Shown: positions 8,092 through 17,137 of the stretch, one piece after another
Layout: every line of letters begins with the position of its first letter
Position numbering within the stretch: position 1 is the stretch's first letter
Source: Fibrobacter succinogenes
Lineage (GTDB): Bacteria; Fibrobacterota; Fibrobacteria; Fibrobacterales; Fibrobacteraceae
Direction: 5' to 3'
Length of the DNA stretch: 64,000 bases
NCBI GenBank assembly: GCA_902761355.1
Contig: CACWJY010000021.1
Location: 1-64,000, forward strand
Notes under the pieces: generated by a model
The model's database searches: none
What the model was told of the DNA's origin: nothing
The model's input: the letters and a program-made list of their open reading frames with translations, nothing else
Made by a program: the position numbers and the translations under genes

Positions 8092-8134
8092 GGCGCTTTC
8101 GCGCCTACTAAAACGCCCCGGATTACTCCGAGGC
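8092..8134 (-). terminator. Double hairpin terminator downstream of mscL
   Basis: Read on the minus strand, stem GCCTCGGA / TCCGGGGC (8115-8134) is followed by GTTTT. A second stem, GGCGC-GAAA-GCGCC (8092-8105), is also followed by GTTTT. Confidence 0.7.
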
Positions 8135-8162
8135 AGTTTATTAAATCCAGCGATTTCGCAAA

Positions 8163-8606
8163 TTACTTCTTCAGCAAGTCACGAATTTCGGTGAGGAGTT
8201 TTTCTTCGGCACTCGGTTCAGGAGGTGCGGGCGGTTCAGCCGGAACGGCAGCTTCCTGTTTACGCATATTCTGCATGAAGCCGAGGAACTTCTTCATCAC
8301 GAGGAACACCACGATGGCGACAATGAGGAAGTCGACGATTCCACCGATGAAATTGCCGTAGGGAATTTCGACACCGGCAGCCGTAGTGTAAGAGAGGGAC
8401 TTGAGGCCTTCGCCAGCATCTTTACCGCCAGCCATGGCGATGATTGCCGTAACGCCCGGCATCACGATGTCGTTTACGAAGGAGGTGACGATTTTGCCGA
8501 AAGCACCACCGATAATCACACCGATAGCCATATCGACGATGTTGCCCTTGAATGCGAAGGCCTTGAATTCTTCGATCAAGGATGTAGCTTTGCCTTTGAT
8601 ACCCAT
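8163..8606 (-). CDS. mscL: Large-conductance mechanosensitive channel
   Basis: A 147-residue inner-membrane channel that opens under membrane tension to release solutes during osmotic downshock. The first helix contains FKGNIVDMAIGVIIGGAFG (about residues 20-38), the signature of MscL. A periplasmic loop with two short strands, a second helix (about 88-106) and a cytoplasmic Pro/Ala/Glu-rich tail ending in a helix complete the family pattern. Length is slightly above the 136 residues of E. coli MscL. I chose the ATG at 8606 (MGIKGK), which has AAGGAT upstream; the longer frame adds an unlikely 19-residue N-terminus. It is transcribed alone. Confidence 0.95.
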   Translation of the reverse strand: MGIKGKATSLIEEFKAFAFKGNIVDMAIGVIIGGAFGKIVTSFVNDIVMPGVTAIIAMAGGKDAGEGLKSLSYTTAAGVEIPYGNFIGGIVDFLIVAIVVFLVMKKFLGFMQNMRKQEAAVPAEPPAPPEPSAEEKLLTEIRDLLKK

Positions 8607-8688
8607 ATTGGATCCTTTTGTTAAAGTTAAGATAAAAATATGTTTAAAATATCGCTTTGGCAAGAGGGTTTTCTAAATTTGAGCTGTT

Positions 8689-9558
8689 ATGTCATGGTTT
8701 ATTCTAGCCCTTCTGTCGGCTTTCTTTTTGGGGTGTTACGACCTTGCCAAGAAAAAATCGGTGCAGGACAACGCCGTCCGCGTGACGCTTTTTTTCTGTA
8801 GCGCCTTTTACGCCCTTTTTATGAGCCCGCTGCTCTTGACAGGGCATTGCGAAAGCCTACCGTTGCAGAGCCACATTTACCTGTTCGGCAAGGCGGCCAT
8901 CGTGGGCGGCAGCTGGATTTTGACCTATAACGCCCTGGCACACCTCCCCCTGAGCATAGCAACCACTATTCGCGCCCTAGCCCCCGTTTTTACCATCTTT
9001 ATCGCGGTCACCTTTATGGGCGAACGCCCCTTCGCCCTCCAATGGGCAGGCGTTGCCATCTGCATATGCTCCTATGTGGGGCTCAGCCTTGCCGGCCGTA
9101 AAGAAATGGGCCATTTTTTCAGCAACGGCTGGGTAATCTGCATGGTGCTGGGGACAATCCTTGCGGCATGCAGCGGCGTTTATGACAAGTTTATCTTACA
9201 ACGCATGAACTTCGACCCGCTTACGGTGCAGGTATGGTTCAGCATTTACATGGCGCTCTGGCAGTTCGTGATTTGTGCCGTCACCTGGTTCCCGACTCGG
9301 CACAAGACAACCCCCTTTAAGTTCCGTTGGTCCATGCTACTGGTGGCCATCCTCCTGATTATTGCCGACCGTTGCTACTTTGTGGCCGTAAGCGACCCGG
9401 ACGCCCTAATTTCGATTATTACGGTATTCCGCCGTTCCAGCGTGCTGATTTCGTTCTTTGCAGGTTTACTACTTTTCAAGGAACGCAAGAGCAAGATGAA
9501 GTTTGTCGCCCTGCTCGGCGTCATTTTAGGTATCTGTCTGATTGCTTTAGGAAAGTAA
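8689..9558 (+). CDS. EamA/DMT-family transporter
   Basis: A 289-residue membrane protein with about ten hydrophobic helices in two homologous halves, the drug/metabolite transporter arrangement. The end of the first EamA half is clear (SIATTIRALAPVFTIFIAV, then GERPFALQWAGVAICI), and the second ends FKERKSKMKFVALLGVILG. Members export amino acids, nucleotides or other metabolites; the substrate is unknown. The stop codon at 9556-9558 is followed at once by the coaE start, so the two are co-transcribed. Confidence 0.85.
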   Translation: MSWFILALLSAFFLGCYDLAKKKSVQDNAVRVTLFFCSAFYALFMSPLLLTGHCESLPLQSHIYLFGKAAIVGGSWILTYNALAHLPLSIATTIRALAPVFTIFIAVTFMGERPFALQWAGVAICICSYVGLSLAGRKEMGHFFSNGWVICMVLGTILAACSGVYDKFILQRMNFDPLTVQVWFSIYMALWQFVICAVTWFPTRHKTTPFKFRWSMLLVAILLIIADRCYFVAVSDPDALISIITVFRRSSVLISFFAGLLLFKERKSKMKFVALLGVILGICLIALGK

Positions 9559-10125
9559 ATGATTGGCATTACGGGATCAATAGGTGCAGGGAAATCCCTG
9601 GTCGGGCGCATTCTGCGTGACCAGAAAATCCGCGTTATCGACGCCGATGTAGCGGTACACCACCTATACCGTGACGACCAAAGTCTACGAACGGCTATCG
9701 CCCGCGAATTCGGCAAGGACATGCTCACCGAAAAAGGAATCAGCCGAAACCGTATGGCAGACCTGATTTTTAAGGACGCCTCTGCCCGAGAACGCTTAGA
9801 GGCCTTGGTCTACCCCGTCTTAACCGCATACCTGCTCCGTACAAATCCGGCGTTTATCGAGGCGGCCCTTTTTGAAAACGTCCCTAAGTTAGTGGAACAC
9901 CTCGACGAAATCTGGGTGGTGACAGCCAACGAAGACGTTCGCCTAAAGCGGCTCATCGAAAACCGCGGTTTTACCGAAGAAGACGCGCGACGCAGAATCG
10001 AGCTGCAACATTCGCGCGACAGCGAAACCTACTGGAAAAATCTTTTCCCTAAAAAGACTGTGCGCTTTATCGACAACTCCAGCGACGAGACTGCCTTAAA
10101 GAAAATCATCGAATCTTTACTATAA
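9559..10125 (+). CDS. coaE: Dephospho-CoA kinase
   Basis: A 188-residue P-loop kinase that phosphorylates the 3'-hydroxyl of dephospho-CoA, the last step of CoA synthesis. The Walker A motif is GSIGAGKS (residues 6-13). The DADVAVHHLY segment (about 32-41) and the lid motif DEIWVVTANEDVRLKRL (about 117-133) are typical of CoaE. Its length is normal. The ATG touches the stop of the upstream transporter gene with no gap. A strong terminator follows at 10126-10162. Confidence 0.95.
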   Translation: MIGITGSIGAGKSLVGRILRDQKIRVIDADVAVHHLYRDDQSLRTAIAREFGKDMLTEKGISRNRMADLIFKDASARERLEALVYPVLTAYLLRTNPAFIEAALFENVPKLVEHLDEIWVVTANEDVRLKRLIENRGFTEEDARRRIELQHSRDSETYWKNLFPKKTVRFIDNSSDETALKKIIESLL

Positions 10126-10162
10126 AAAAAATGCAGCATCCTTAATCGATGCTGCATTTTTT
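10126..10162. terminator. Bidirectional terminator between coaE and the GH9 gene
   Basis: A perfect 15-bp inverted repeat (10126-10140 with 10148-10162) around a 7-base loop, with A/T runs at both ends. It can end coaE on the plus strand and the convergent GH9 gene on the minus strand. Confidence 0.9.
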
Positions 10163-10189
10163 CTATGGGAGGGATTGGAAGCTTTCTAA

Positions 10190-12076
10190 TTAACGGATGC
10201 GCTTGCCGCCAAGATTAAAGTAGCTCTTGACGCCATTACGGTCGACATATTCCACCTGGACCTTCTGACCGCGAATCACAAGACGCTTGCCAGCATTAGT
10301 CGGAGCCACGCGCACAGCCCTCTTAGCAGGAATCGACATCAATTCGTAAGAGGCTGCCACCGGAGTATGGACATCATAAGTCTTGCCCGTAGACGCAATA
10401 GCCTGAATACTACCGATTACGTAAGCAAAAGGAGCATTCCAGTTAATGGCGACTTCGTTAGTGGCATAGCTACAGGAGTTATCGTAGTACGACTTGGCAA
10501 CGGCTTTAGAATCGATATACTTTTTAGCACAATCCGTAGCAGATGCATTCGGGCCACCCGAAATCATTCCCGGAACAGGAGCTTCTATACCGTCAGCCTG
10601 ACTCGGGCGATGGTGCGGATTCATCACCGGATTTACACCGTACCCAGTAAGGTAGGATTTGTCAAGCGGATTACGTCCAAGCATATAGTCAACAATACCA
10701 AGAGCAGCATTCAGATACTTTTCATCCTTGGTAAGAATATAGGCATGCATCAGCACCATACCCTTGTTGGCGGCAACACCGTTAGAGCCCCAATAAAAGT
10801 CTTCTTTTTCAAGAGCAACGCCATAACCGTTATTATCCAGAGACTTCACAAAGTCATCAGCCATCGAAGTAATAATCACCGTCGCAGAATCAACAAGTTC
10901 CTGTTCAAAGACATCCGGATTGGTAGCAAGAGTAAACATACCCAGCATATAATTCTGCTGCCAGCTCTGCAAACGAGCCTTCTTACGATTAATCGGGAGT
11001 TTTTTCAACAGTTCAAGGATTTCCTTGTTACCACTCACGCGATAGAGTTCAACATAGGTCCAAAGCTTGGTTGCCCAGTCCGTAGCACCCGTATAAGAGC
11101 CTGTGCCAACATCGCTCGGCTGTTCGTAAACAGCATACGGATTAGCCAAGGCCCAGTTCATAGCCTTTTGCGCAGCAACGATACACTTGCTTGCAAATTC
11201 AGCATCGTACGCCTTATAAATATCAGAAGCCAAAGTCATCACCGCGGCAAAATTCCACGAAGCTTCGACGCCCTTACCAATGGCATAGCGCTGAGCGGTT
11301 GCCTTTTCGGGCATAACGGTCCCCGCAAACTGCTTGGTCGTCAGCTTATGGAACACACCACCGTCATCATCCTGCATCGTAATCATCCAGTCCAGATTCC
11401 AGCGAATCTCATCCAGAATGTCCGGGACCTCGTTCTTACTTTCAGGAATATTCAAACTGAGCTTGTCGAAATATTCCTTGTTCTGCTGATAAAGCTGAAG
11501 CAGCGTGTAGGTCGAAATACCCGAGTTCACGATATACTTACCGTAGTCACCGGCATCATACCAACCCTTAGAGCCATTAAAGGTCGCATTGGCATCGGTT
11601 TTTCCTGTAGAAGCATGGTACTTTACAGCCGTATCCGGGTGGCCCGCCGCACGGGCATATTCACCGGCATATTCTTCTTCGAGGGCAGTAGATGCACGCT
11701 GGAAATAGAAGAACTTGAGCGACGCCTTTGCCGCATCTTCCAAGGCGTTGTCAGCAATCGTAATCGGATGGCCAAGCGGCTCATCGCCTATATAAGCCTG
11801 ATACTTGCCAGCCGTGGTAATCTCAGAAAAATCAACAAGAGACGCAGCCGTGTCACCGGCAGGGGTCCAGATTTCAGCCTTGGGCGCCGTAACCTTCAAG
11901 ACCTCATTGCCACTAGACGTCTTAAAGACAATTTCTTGCCCCTCGGCACCCACAACAGCCATCTGTTTCGGGCTAGTCGTGATAAAACCGACCTGGTTCT
12001 GATAAGCCGTTGCGGCAAAGAGCCCCGTAGAGGCCAAAACCACAAAGGCGGACATCATTTTCTTAGAGTATTCCAT
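10190..12076 (-). CDS. Secreted GH9 endoglucanase
   Basis: A 628-residue cellulase. A signal peptide covers about residues 1-22, followed by a CelD-type N-terminal Ig-like domain (about 23-110) and a GH9 (alpha/alpha)6 barrel. WYDAGDYGKY gives the catalytic base pair Asp174 and Asp177. HHRPS is the conserved active-site loop, and NEVAINWN carries the general acid Glu541. The last 60 residues (ending GVKSYFNLGGKRIR) resemble the short C-terminal domains of secreted Fibrobacter enzymes and may serve in secretion or attachment. GH9 enzymes invert beta-1,4-glucan linkages. The gene stands alone and converges with coaE. The family and active site are clear; substrate preference is inferred. Confidence 0.93.
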   Translation of the reverse strand: MEYSKKMMSAFVVLASTGLFAATAYQNQVGFITTSPKQMAVVGAEGQEIVFKTSSGNEVLKVTAPKAEIWTPAGDTAASLVDFSEITTAGKYQAYIGDEPLGHPITIADNALEDAAKASLKFFYFQRASTALEEEYAGEYARAAGHPDTAVKYHASTGKTDANATFNGSKGWYDAGDYGKYIVNSGISTYTLLQLYQQNKEYFDKLSLNIPESKNEVPDILDEIRWNLDWMITMQDDDGGVFHKLTTKQFAGTVMPEKATAQRYAIGKGVEASWNFAAVMTLASDIYKAYDAEFASKCIVAAQKAMNWALANPYAVYEQPSDVGTGSYTGATDWATKLWTYVELYRVSGNKEILELLKKLPINRKKARLQSWQQNYMLGMFTLATNPDVFEQELVDSATVIITSMADDFVKSLDNNGYGVALEKEDFYWGSNGVAANKGMVLMHAYILTKDEKYLNAALGIVDYMLGRNPLDKSYLTGYGVNPVMNPHHRPSQADGIEAPVPGMISGGPNASATDCAKKYIDSKAVAKSYYDNSCSYATNEVAINWNAPFAYVIGSIQAIASTGKTYDVHTPVAASYELMSIPAKRAVRVAPTNAGKRLVIRGQKVQVEYVDRNGVKSYFNLGGKRIR

Positions 12077-12176
12077 AAAACCATCCTCTTGTTTTCTATA
12101 AATTTAAACCTTTCGGTTTACAAAAGGAATAGGCCAGGAATCAGAAAGTGTTTTCATTTGAAACCAGCAGGAATCC

Positions 12177-12803
12177 CTACTGTTTGCAGCCCACAATGCT
12201 GCAAATTGGGCATTTTTCGGGCTTATGGCCCAACGCCTTGCAATAAGTACGCCCAAACAGAATTATCTGCAAATGGCGTTTTTCCCATTCGTTTTCAGGG
12301 AAAATCTTTTTAAGATCCTTTTCGGTTTGTTCTACGGATAAACCGCTCGAAAGCCCCCAGCGCTTGGCAAGTCGATGAATATGCGTGTCAACGGGGAAAG
12401 CCGGGACCTTAAAAGCATGAATCATCATGACGCTCGCCGTCTTATGGCCTACCCCGGGGAGGGCTTCTAGCTCTTCGAAGGTTCGAGGAATTTGACCACC
12501 ATATTTTTCGACAAGAATTTTAGACAAATTAAAAATATTCTTGCTCTTGGTATTAAAGAATCCGCAAGGCTTAATGATTTCGGCAATTTTATCGACACCC
12601 AGCTTAACCATGGCCTCGGGCGTTTTCGCTTTTTTATAAAGCACCTTTGTCACCTGGTTAACGCGGACATCGGTACATTGCGCACTTAAAACCACAGCGA
12701 CAAGGAGCGTATAGGGATCCGAAAAATCAAGCGGAATCGGCGGATTAGGGAGCAATTCGTCGAGCGTTTGCGCAATAAACTTGATTTTATCCGATTTATT
12801 CAC
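12177..12803 (-). CDS. nth: Endonuclease III
   Basis: A 208-residue DNA glycosylase/AP lyase for oxidised pyrimidines. The helix-hairpin-helix LPGVGHKTASV holds the catalytic Lys, and FPVDTHIHRLAKR holds the catalytic Asp. Four cysteines near the C-terminus form the iron-sulfur site, but their spacing is C-x9-C-x2-C-x4-C rather than the usual C-x6-C-x2-C-x5-C. I chose the GTG at 12803 (product MNKSDKIKF), which overlaps the end of cysE by 8 bp. The longer frame only reads through cysE in a different frame. It is the last gene of the run starting with the GH57 gene. Confidence 0.93.
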   Translation of the reverse strand: MNKSDKIKFIAQTLDELLPNPPIPLDFSDPYTLLVAVVLSAQCTDVRVNQVTKVLYKKAKTPEAMVKLGVDKIAEIIKPCGFFNTKSKNIFNLSKILVEKYGGQIPRTFEELEALPGVGHKTASVMMIHAFKVPAFPVDTHIHRLAKRWGLSSGLSVEQTEKDLKKIFPENEWEKRHLQIILFGRTYCKALGHKPEKCPICSIVGCKQ

Positions 12804-13584
12804 AATCGCGCGTAAAGTCTTGCTGCATATTGAAGCTCGGCATTTCGTCATGCGGCTTACCCACCTGGACCGCAGGGACACCCGCATAGGTCGTATGTGC
12901 CGGAACATCGCCCACCACCACAGCACCAGCGCCAATCTTTGCGCCATCGCCGATGTGGATGTTGCCGAGCAACTGTGCGTGAGCACCCAGCATCACGCCG
13001 TTTCCGATTTTCGGGTGACGATCACCGACTTCGTTGCCAGTACCGCCGAGGGTCACACCATGCAAGAAGCTCACATTGTTGCCAACGACGGCTGTTTCAC
13101 CGATAACAATGTTTGTGGCGTGGTCAATCAAAAGTCCGTGACCAATTTTTGCTGCCGGGTGAATGTCCATGCCGAACTTGCGGCTGATAATACTCTGAAG
13201 CATCTTGGCCGGAAACGAACGGCCTTCAAGCCACAAGGCGTGGGCAGCACGGTATGCCTGCAGCCCCTGGAAGCCCTTGAAGAACAGCAGCGGTTCCAGG
13301 AAACTCGTGCATGCCGGGTCACGAAGAACTGTTGCATACAAGTCCTTACTTGCACAGGACACCAGCTCCGGATACTTAAGATAAAGAATCCCGAAAACCT
13401 TTTCAAGTTCTGCACGGTCAATTACCTCGCCCGCTAGTTGACAGGAAAGAGTGACCGAAAGCATCGCAGCAAAATTCTTGCAATTAAGAACTTGCTCCGT
13501 AATCATCAACACGGAAAGAGGTTCATCATGAACCAATTTTTCTGCTTCACAGCGAATTTTCTGTTCAATCTCTTCGACGGTCAT
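12796..13584 (-). CDS. cysE: Serine O-acetyltransferase
   Basis: A 262-residue enzyme that makes O-acetylserine from serine and acetyl-CoA for cysteine synthesis. The N-terminal helical domain (1-135) includes the FLEPLLFFKGFQGLQAYR segment. The left-handed beta-helix starts at DIHPAAKIGHGLLIDHA (about 140-156), with the catalytic His in this stretch. It continues as FLHGVTLGGTG, and ends DVPAHTTYAGVPA. The start codon overlaps the stop of the upstream membrane-protein gene by 4 bp (ATGA), which suggests translational coupling. No cysteine synthase gene is in the window. Confidence 0.96.
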   Translation of the reverse strand: MTVEEIEQKIRCEAEKLVHDEPLSVLMITEQVLNCKNFAAMLSVTLSCQLAGEVIDRAELEKVFGILYLKYPELVSCASKDLYATVLRDPACTSFLEPLLFFKGFQGLQAYRAAHALWLEGRSFPAKMLQSIISRKFGMDIHPAAKIGHGLLIDHATNIVIGETAVVGNNVSFLHGVTLGGTGNEVGDRHPKIGNGVMLGAHAQLLGNIHIGDGAKIGAGAVVVGDVPAHTTYAGVPAVQVGKPHDEMPSFNMQQDFTRDCE

Positions 13585-14087
13585 TTCTTAGCCTTGTCCT
13601 TCGACTCTTCTTCTTCGTCATCCAGAGTGGGAATCACCTTGTTTTCGCGGCACAAGTTTTCTTCGCGAATCTTGAAGGTAAAGTCTTCAAGGTTGTTTTC
13701 GAACATTTTCTGGTAGGGCTTTTTCTTCTGCACACTTTCGAGCGCACAGGTACAATAGTTAATACGCTGAATCAACGCCTTTTCGTTTCCGGGCATGCCC
13801 TTAGAAAAAACGCACTCATGCATAATGGCATATTCCATGGCACGGTCATAGCGGAACTTGCACTTGTTTGGCATATCAGGCTGGGCAGCAACACGTTCAA
13901 TCAGGCCCTCACTAGGAACACTGTTAAACACACTGCACACGACAAAGCCCGCTATAAAAAAGAGCAGGCACACAGCCAAATTGATAAGAAAACGCTTTCC
14001 GCGGCCAATTTTGTTGTAGCTGCGTTCTACCGCCTCAAAAGCTTGAGTGGCATGTAGTCGGACGTCATCCAAATCGTTATTTGTCAT
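13581..14087 (-). CDS. Single-pass membrane protein, unknown function
   Basis: A 168-residue protein I do not recognise. One clear membrane helix lies at about residues 33-52 (FLINLAVCLLFFIAGFVVCS). The N-terminus is short and probably cytoplasmic. The part after the helix has four cysteines, which could form disulfides if it is periplasmic. The C-terminus is charged (DDEEEESKDKAKK). It starts directly after the hpt stop codon and overlaps cysE by 4 bp, so it is surely a gene in this operon. No role can be given. Confidence 0.7.
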   Translation of the reverse strand: MTNNDLDDVRLHATQAFEAVERSYNKIGRGKRFLINLAVCLLFFIAGFVVCSVFNSVPSEGLIERVAAQPDMPNKCKFRYDRAMEYAIMHECVFSKGMPGNEKALIQRINYCTCALESVQKKKPYQKMFENNLEDFTFKIREENLCRENKVIPTLDDEEEESKDKAKK

Positions 14088-14633
14088 TTAGTCTGTCTCC
14101 TGTAGCGTCCAAATTTCAGAAAGAGTACGATAATGGTCTGCATAGTCAAGACCATACCCTACCACGAATTCGTTTGCTATTTCAAAACCTACAAAATCCG
14201 CAGCAACATCAACTTCACGACGTTCCTGTTTATTCAGTAAAACGCAGGTGCGGACCTCTTTTGCGCCCATTTCGCGGAGCAAATTCTTAAGTCCGAGCAA
14301 CGTTCGGCCCGAATCGGCGATATCATCGACCAGCAGGACCTTTTTTTCCCCGAGATTAATCTTTTCGAGGCCATAAACCTGAAGATTGCCGCTAGATTCC
14401 GTAGATAATCCGTAACTAGAAGCCTTGATAAAGGCAATCTCTTTTTGCTGAGCCTTTGCGCCCTGAGCCTTCGCAAGTTCGCGGCTCAAGTCGGCAGTGA
14501 ACATGTAGGCCCCGGTAAGGGCCGAAAGCAGGACGTCATAATCGTAGACCGCAGCGATTTCATGCGCAAGTTTTGCAACCCGTTCGCGAATTTCATCGGC
14601 GCCAATCAACGGCTTTTCAGACATCCTGTACAT
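14088..14633 (-). CDS. hpt: Hypoxanthine phosphoribosyltransferase-type enzyme
   Basis: A 181-residue type I phosphoribosyltransferase that likely salvages hypoxanthine or guanine using PRPP. The PRPP-binding loop is KVLLVDDIADSGRTL (about 95-109), and the flexible-loop region is FIKASSYG. The C-terminal FVGFEIANEFVVGYGLDY is typical of HPRT, where it contacts the purine. I chose the ATG at 14633, because GAGGTG lies 4 bases upstream; the next ATG at 14624 has no such spacing. It begins one base after the GH57 stop and touches the next gene, placing it inside the operon. Confidence 0.92.
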   Translation of the reverse strand: MYRMSEKPLIGADEIRERVAKLAHEIAAVYDYDVLLSALTGAYMFTADLSRELAKAQGAKAQQKEIAFIKASSYGLSTESSGNLQVYGLEKINLGEKKVLLVDDIADSGRTLLGLKNLLREMGAKEVRTCVLLNKQERREVDVAADFVGFEIANEFVVGYGLDYADHYRTLSEIWTLQETD

Positions 14634-14634
14634 A

Positions 14635-17049
14635 TTACACCTCAAAGTTCAGCCAGCTAAACATGGGCTTAAGAGCCGCAATCTTGCTGGTCGGGTACTT
14701 CACATATTCCTGATAAGCCGGGAACACCTTGTTTTCGAGGCTCGTCTTGTCGATTTCGAGCTTAAGCCAATCGGCAACCGTAATAAGGCCCGTAATGTGT
14801 TTCACAGCGTCCTTGTCAAAGCTTTCGAAAACCGATTCAATCAGCTTGATCAACTTGGCATGGAACATGCGCCCCGTACCACCAAAGGAATAGTGCGTAC
14901 GCAAAGCATTCGCTTCTTCTATCAGGTCCTTGATTTCGTCAAAAACCTTTTGGTCGTCGTTTTCCAGATATTCCAACGCCAAATGGTGAATCTTGGAGTT
15001 AATTTCGAGCGAAAGGATCTTACGCATGGTATCCGGCAGCGTATGATCGAGGTCGGCCAGACTATCAATCGAAAGACCATGGGACAGCGCAAAATTCGAG
15101 AAAGACTGAGTCAAGTCGTTCAGGTACTTTTTAGTCGAAACCTGATTAATGCGCTTAATCGAGTCACTCATGAGGTTACGCATACGGACCACATAAGCCG
15201 TCGGATAGAGCGTCTGCAATTCCTGCGTACTCATGTTCGGGTTTTCGACAAACTTGAGTCCATTCTGTTCATGTTCACCGTCGGCAACCACCAGGTTGAT
15301 ACGTCCAAGCATATCGGTAATGGCGAGCACCGTCGAAATACGGCGTTCGTTGATATACTTATCGTAATACTCCGTACGAACAAGAGTCTGGCGTCTACGA
15401 GAGGCTATCTTTGTAGCCACAATCTTCTTGTTCTTTTCCGAATCGTCTTCAAGATTCAAGTGGAACATGGCAGCCTGTTCAGCCATTTCCTTCACGACCA
15501 CCGGGACTTTCTCCTCGGCGTAATTCGTAAATACTTCGGCACCGTTCCACTTGTGTTCGTTACTCGTAGCACGGGCGAGAATACTGATGACCTCGTTCTT
15601 GATGTGGTGACCATACGGCAAGAACGGTTCCAGAAGTTCCATGGCACGCAGGGCATAGCGCATGTTCTGCACCGGTTCTAGGCCTTCGATATCGTTAAAG
15701 AACCAGCCGCAGCTCGTAAAGCTGAACAGGCAGAACTTCTGGATTTCGAGAAGGCGGATGGCCTTGGCGCACATTTCCTGGTCATTCGGGTCCTTGACCG
15801 TCTTGGCGAGGAACGACTTGACGCGGGATTCGTCTTCGGGAGCTACCAAAACATCAACATAATTGTTGCGGGCATCCCACGGATTCACATCCGAAATCTT
15901 TTCAAACTCACGTACAAAAATATCGTCAGCAAGCTTTTTCAGATGGTTAAAGGCATCACGGAGCGGACCACGCCATTTCTGGTTCCAATCCGGGCCACCA
16001 CCCGTCGAGCATCCACAATCACGATACCAGCGGCCCACACCATGAGCACAGCTCCAGGCACAGCCTTCGCTGTAGAAATTCTTGAGCATCACCTCGTGCT
16101 GCGGCGGGAATTCTTCCAAGAACCAGCCATAATTTACTGGGACCATGTTATGATCGGGGGCGTAATGGTTGTAGAGCCAGGCGGCGCACATGTCACCGAA
16201 CGGTTCATGGTGACCATAGCTTTCGCCATCGGTACCGATGCTCACCAGCTGCGGATCCTTGCGCTTTTCGTCCCAGGCATCCTTGATACGGTTACCGAAA
16301 GTTTCGGCACTGCGGAGCAGGTGTTCAAAGCCCACCGCCGAAGATAGCCACGGGTTGTAGAAGAATACATCCAAGTAACCGTCGCAAACGAGTACACCGT
16401 CCTTGTTACGCGGATAAATACGGTAAGGGCGAGTCGTGTCGATATCGGTATTGCTGCAACCCGTCCAATTATTGTCTCCGAATTTACGGAACTTGTCGGC
16501 CTGGGTCGGCGAAAGGATGGTAAACTTGATACCGGCCTTAATAAGTTCCACAACCGTTTCGAAGTTAATAGCCGTTTCCGCAAGCCACATAGCCTCGGGC
16601 ATACGTCCAAAGTGAAACTTGAAATCTTCGATACCCCAACGAATCTGCGTCTTCTTGTCTTCGGCAGAGGCGAGAGGCATAATGATATGGTTGTAAACCT
16701 GCGCAATGGCGTTACCGTGACCTTTTAGGCGTTCGGCACTCCGCTTGTCGGCTTCCTGAATACGCTTATAGGTATCCGGCGTATTCGTGCGAATCCACCC
16801 CATCAGGGTCGGACCCATGTTAAAACTCATAAAATCATAGTTATTGACAATATCTACAATGCGTCCTTGCGGGCTCAAAATACGGCTTGCAGAATTGGGA
16901 CTATAACACTGACTAGCAATGCGGTCATTCCAGTCGTGGAAAGGACGCGCGCTCGGCTGGTTTTCAATAACTCCAGTCCAGGGGTTTTCGCGCGGCGGCT
17001 GATAAAAATGACCATGAATCGTAAAATAAAGGGGGTGCTTCTTTTCCAT
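14635..17049 (-). CDS. GH57 family protein with DUF3536-type C-terminus
   Basis: An 804-residue cytoplasmic protein. The N-terminus TIHGHFYQPPRENPW (about 8-22) is the opening strand and active-site His of the GH57 seven-stranded barrel. The metal-independent catalytic region follows, including MWLAETAIN and TDGESYGHHEPFGD. The C-terminal half from about residue 420 is helical and corresponds to the DUF3536-type extension. GH57 enzymes act on alpha-glucans (alpha-amylase, glucanotransferase, branching activities), so a role in glycogen handling is likely but not proven. There is no signal peptide. It is the first gene of the run GH57-hpt-membrane protein-cysE-nth, with gaps of 1 bp or less and overlaps. 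Confidence 0.85.
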   Translation of the reverse strand: MEKKHPLYFTIHGHFYQPPRENPWTGVIENQPSARPFHDWNDRIASQCYSPNSASRILSPQGRIVDIVNNYDFMSFNMGPTLMGWIRTNTPDTYKRIQEADKRSAERLKGHGNAIAQVYNHIIMPLASAEDKKTQIRWGIEDFKFHFGRMPEAMWLAETAINFETVVELIKAGIKFTILSPTQADKFRKFGDNNWTGCSNTDIDTTRPYRIYPRNKDGVLVCDGYLDVFFYNPWLSSAVGFEHLLRSAETFGNRIKDAWDEKRKDPQLVSIGTDGESYGHHEPFGDMCAAWLYNHYAPDHNMVPVNYGWFLEEFPPQHEVMLKNFYSEGCAWSCAHGVGRWYRDCGCSTGGGPDWNQKWRGPLRDAFNHLKKLADDIFVREFEKISDVNPWDARNNYVDVLVAPEDESRVKSFLAKTVKDPNDQEMCAKAIRLLEIQKFCLFSFTSCGWFFNDIEGLEPVQNMRYALRAMELLEPFLPYGHHIKNEVISILARATSNEHKWNGAEVFTNYAEEKVPVVVKEMAEQAAMFHLNLEDDSEKNKKIVATKIASRRRQTLVRTEYYDKYINERRISTVLAITDMLGRINLVVADGEHEQNGLKFVENPNMSTQELQTLYPTAYVVRMRNLMSDSIKRINQVSTKKYLNDLTQSFSNFALSHGLSIDSLADLDHTLPDTMRKILSLEINSKIHHLALEYLENDDQKVFDEIKDLIEEANALRTHYSFGGTGRMFHAKLIKLIESVFESFDKDAVKHITGLITVADWLKLEIDKTSLENKVFPAYQEYVKYPTSKIAALKPMFSWLNFEV

Positions 17050-17088
17050 ATGTAAAAATATAGAAAATGTACACCTATCATCAAAAAA

Positions 17089-17108
17089 GGACTCGCCGAA
17101 GCGAGCCC
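17089..17108 (-). terminator. Terminator of the first GH26 gene
   Basis: On the minus strand, GGGCTCGC-TTCG-GCGAGTCC (one wobble) is followed by six T. It separates the GH26 gene from the downstream GH57 operon. Confidence 0.85.
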
Positions 17109-17137
17109 TTGAACCAATCTCAAAGATTACAAATTTG

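Noticed and set aside
10367..12313. A 648-codon frame opposite the GH9 gene
   Set aside because: It is antisense to a gene with an intact active site and shows no domain, signal peptide or ribosome binding site.
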